A stretch of DNA of 33,114 nt from assembly GCA_021838785.1 (NCBI GenBank), contig JAKCCV010000027.1, positions 1-33,114 on the forward strand. Direction: 5' to 3'. The position numbers were made by a program, and so were the translations under genes. The DNA is from Acidobacteriota bacterium. GTDB lineage: Bacteria > Acidobacteriota > Terriglobia > UBA7540. Under the pieces are notes generated by a model that worked only from the letters and a program-made list of their open reading frames with translations, did not search any database and was not told the DNA's origin. This document shows, piece after piece, positions 32,310-33,114 of this stretch. Position 1 is the first letter of the stretch. Each line of letters begins with the position of its first letter.

Positions 32310-32377
32310 CGACGGTTCTCTGACCCGGTTCGGATAGAATCGGGCTGGGAAAATCTCAACGAAAAGGAGAACCGTCG
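32310..32377 (+). promoter_or_regulatory. Hairpin covering the transposase ribosome-binding site
   Basis: CGACGGTTCTC (32310-32320) and GAGAACCGTCG (32367-32377) are perfect 11-bp complements. The 3' arm contains the last GAG of the Shine-Dalgarno AAGGAG (32364-32369) and the first base of the GTG start. The loop holds a second stem, CCCGGTT (32324-32330) with AATCGGG (32338-32344). A transcript entering from outside could fold this way and hide the start. Confidence 0.6.
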
Positions 32378-33114
32378 TGGAGAAACGATATCACATCGTG
32401 GGTAAGGGAAGCAGCGAAGCATGGGGGAGGTTGCTGGCGAAGAACGGACAGGCGCTGCTGCCGATGGTGGACCTGATCGAGGAATCGAAGTTGGCGGTGG
32501 ACGAATTGATGGACGTGCTGGGGCGGGCGACGATCGAGGCGGTGCTGCGTTTGTCGGCCGAAAGGATTGCCGGGCCGCCGCATCCAGGCAAGAAAGGCGG
32601 CGGCGCGGTCGGCTGGCACGGAGGCGAGCAAGGGACGGTGTGCCTGAAGGAGCGGAAGCTGCGGGTGAAGCGGCCGCGCTTGCGGAAGAAGGGCCAGGGC
32701 GAAGACGGCGAGGTGCCGCTTCCCGCCTATGAAGCGATGCGGTCGGAGGAGAAGTTGGGCGGCCGGAGGCTGGAGATTCTGTTGCGTGGCGTGTCCACGC
32801 GGCAGTATCGGGCGGTGCTGCCGGAGATGGCGGAAACGGTGGGGGTTTCACGATCCAGTGTGAGCCGGGAAGCGATCGAGGCCAGCGAGGAAGAATTGAA
32901 ACGCCTGTGCGAGCGGCACTTGGACGAGCTGGAATTGCTGATCCTTTATTTGGACGGGGTGATCTTCGGTGACCATCACGTGCTGGTGGCGGTGGAACGC
33001 CAGCCGCTCGCCCTGCCGACCCGGCCGAACGAACGCTGGACGATGGACTTTGTGGTTGACGGTATCCGTCCGGCGGATCCAGGTGGAGATTGCTGCGACA
33101 TGGATGAGGGATGT
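32377..33114 (+). pseudogene. IS256-family transposase fused to an IS3 orfB segment (partial, runs off window)
   Basis: The GTG at 32377 has AAGGAG 7 nt upstream and opens 246 codons to the window end. Residues 1 to about 206 are an IS256/Mutator-type transposase: LLAKNGQALLPMVDLIEESK, LRVKRPRLRKKG, LLRGVSTRQYRAVLPEM, VSRSSVSREAIEAS and ILYLDGVIFGDHHVLVAV with the first catalytic Asp at 193. The protein should then continue with its catalytic core. Instead, from about 32995 it reads RQPLALPTRPNERWTMDFVV, the start of the DDE core of IS3-family orfB. After about 33045 even that similarity is lost. The frame is kept through the joint, but with the IS256 catalytic domain replaced it is probably inactive. 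Confidence 0.8.

Noticed and set aside
32183-32851. 222-codon minus-strand open frame rich in Pro, Ser, Ala and Arg
   Set aside because: It is antisense to the IS256 transposase; the composition is what the reverse of a GC-rich gene gives.
1-33114. CRISPR arrays, rRNA, intact tRNA genes, phage modules and defence islands
   Set aside because: Looked for by eye on both strands. No regular spacer-repeat pattern, rRNA core sequence, complete cloverleaf or phage/defence signature gene was seen.

Overview
The window looks like a chromosome segment of a GC-rich, soil-type Gram-negative bacterium, most likely an acidobacterium. This is an inference from gene content: an envelope-polysaccharide cluster, an ECF sigma/anti-sigma pair followed by a DUF4097 protein, a secreted S55 (SpoIVB-type) protein, a YXWGXW-repeat protein and a Hanks-type kinase with a PP2C phosphatase. 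There is no rRNA gene, intact tRNA, CRISPR array or phage module.

Layout. (1) 214-7639, minus strand: O-antigen-ligase-like protein, MurJ/Wzx-like flippase, two SAM methyltransferases, AsnB-type amidotransferase and a GT4 glycosyltransferase, packed as one likely operon for making and exporting a surface glycan. (2) 7802-10225: Lon protease. A 99-bp scrap of an IS256-type transposase lies just upstream. (3) 10481-11725: aroK and a small secreted protein, behind a recognisable sigma70-type promoter. (4) 11858-14100: ECF sigma factor, zinc-type anti-sigma factor and DUF4097 protein. (5) 14225-18596: secreted S55-domain protein followed by a secreted beta-propeller protein. (6) 19270-20502: YXWGXW protein, whose 3' end looks frameshifted. 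(7) 21040-22529: a divergent Amt transporter preceded by a tiny membrane protein. (8) 22782-27222, plus strand: APC permease, PP2C phosphatase, Ser/Thr kinase and a Dph6-like PP-loop ATPase. (9) 27223-27728: a gene-free stretch dense in perfect stems and ending in a terminator-like hairpin, the best candidate here for an undescribed structured RNA. (10) 27729-29728: YegS-type lipid kinase and an SDR/epimerase. (11) 29797-33114: decayed accessory DNA with an orphan VapB-like antitoxin, broken IS3 and IS481-like transposases, a tRNA-Leu 5' half, a small secreted ORF, and an IS256 transposase fused in frame to a piece of IS3 orfB at the window edge.

The observations most worth a second look are the stem-rich RNA candidate, the apparently circularly permuted S55 domain, the Amt pore with its first conserved His replaced by Gln and its Phe gate altered, and the IS256::IS3 chimera with a hairpin covering its ribosome-binding site. 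None could be tested by database search here.
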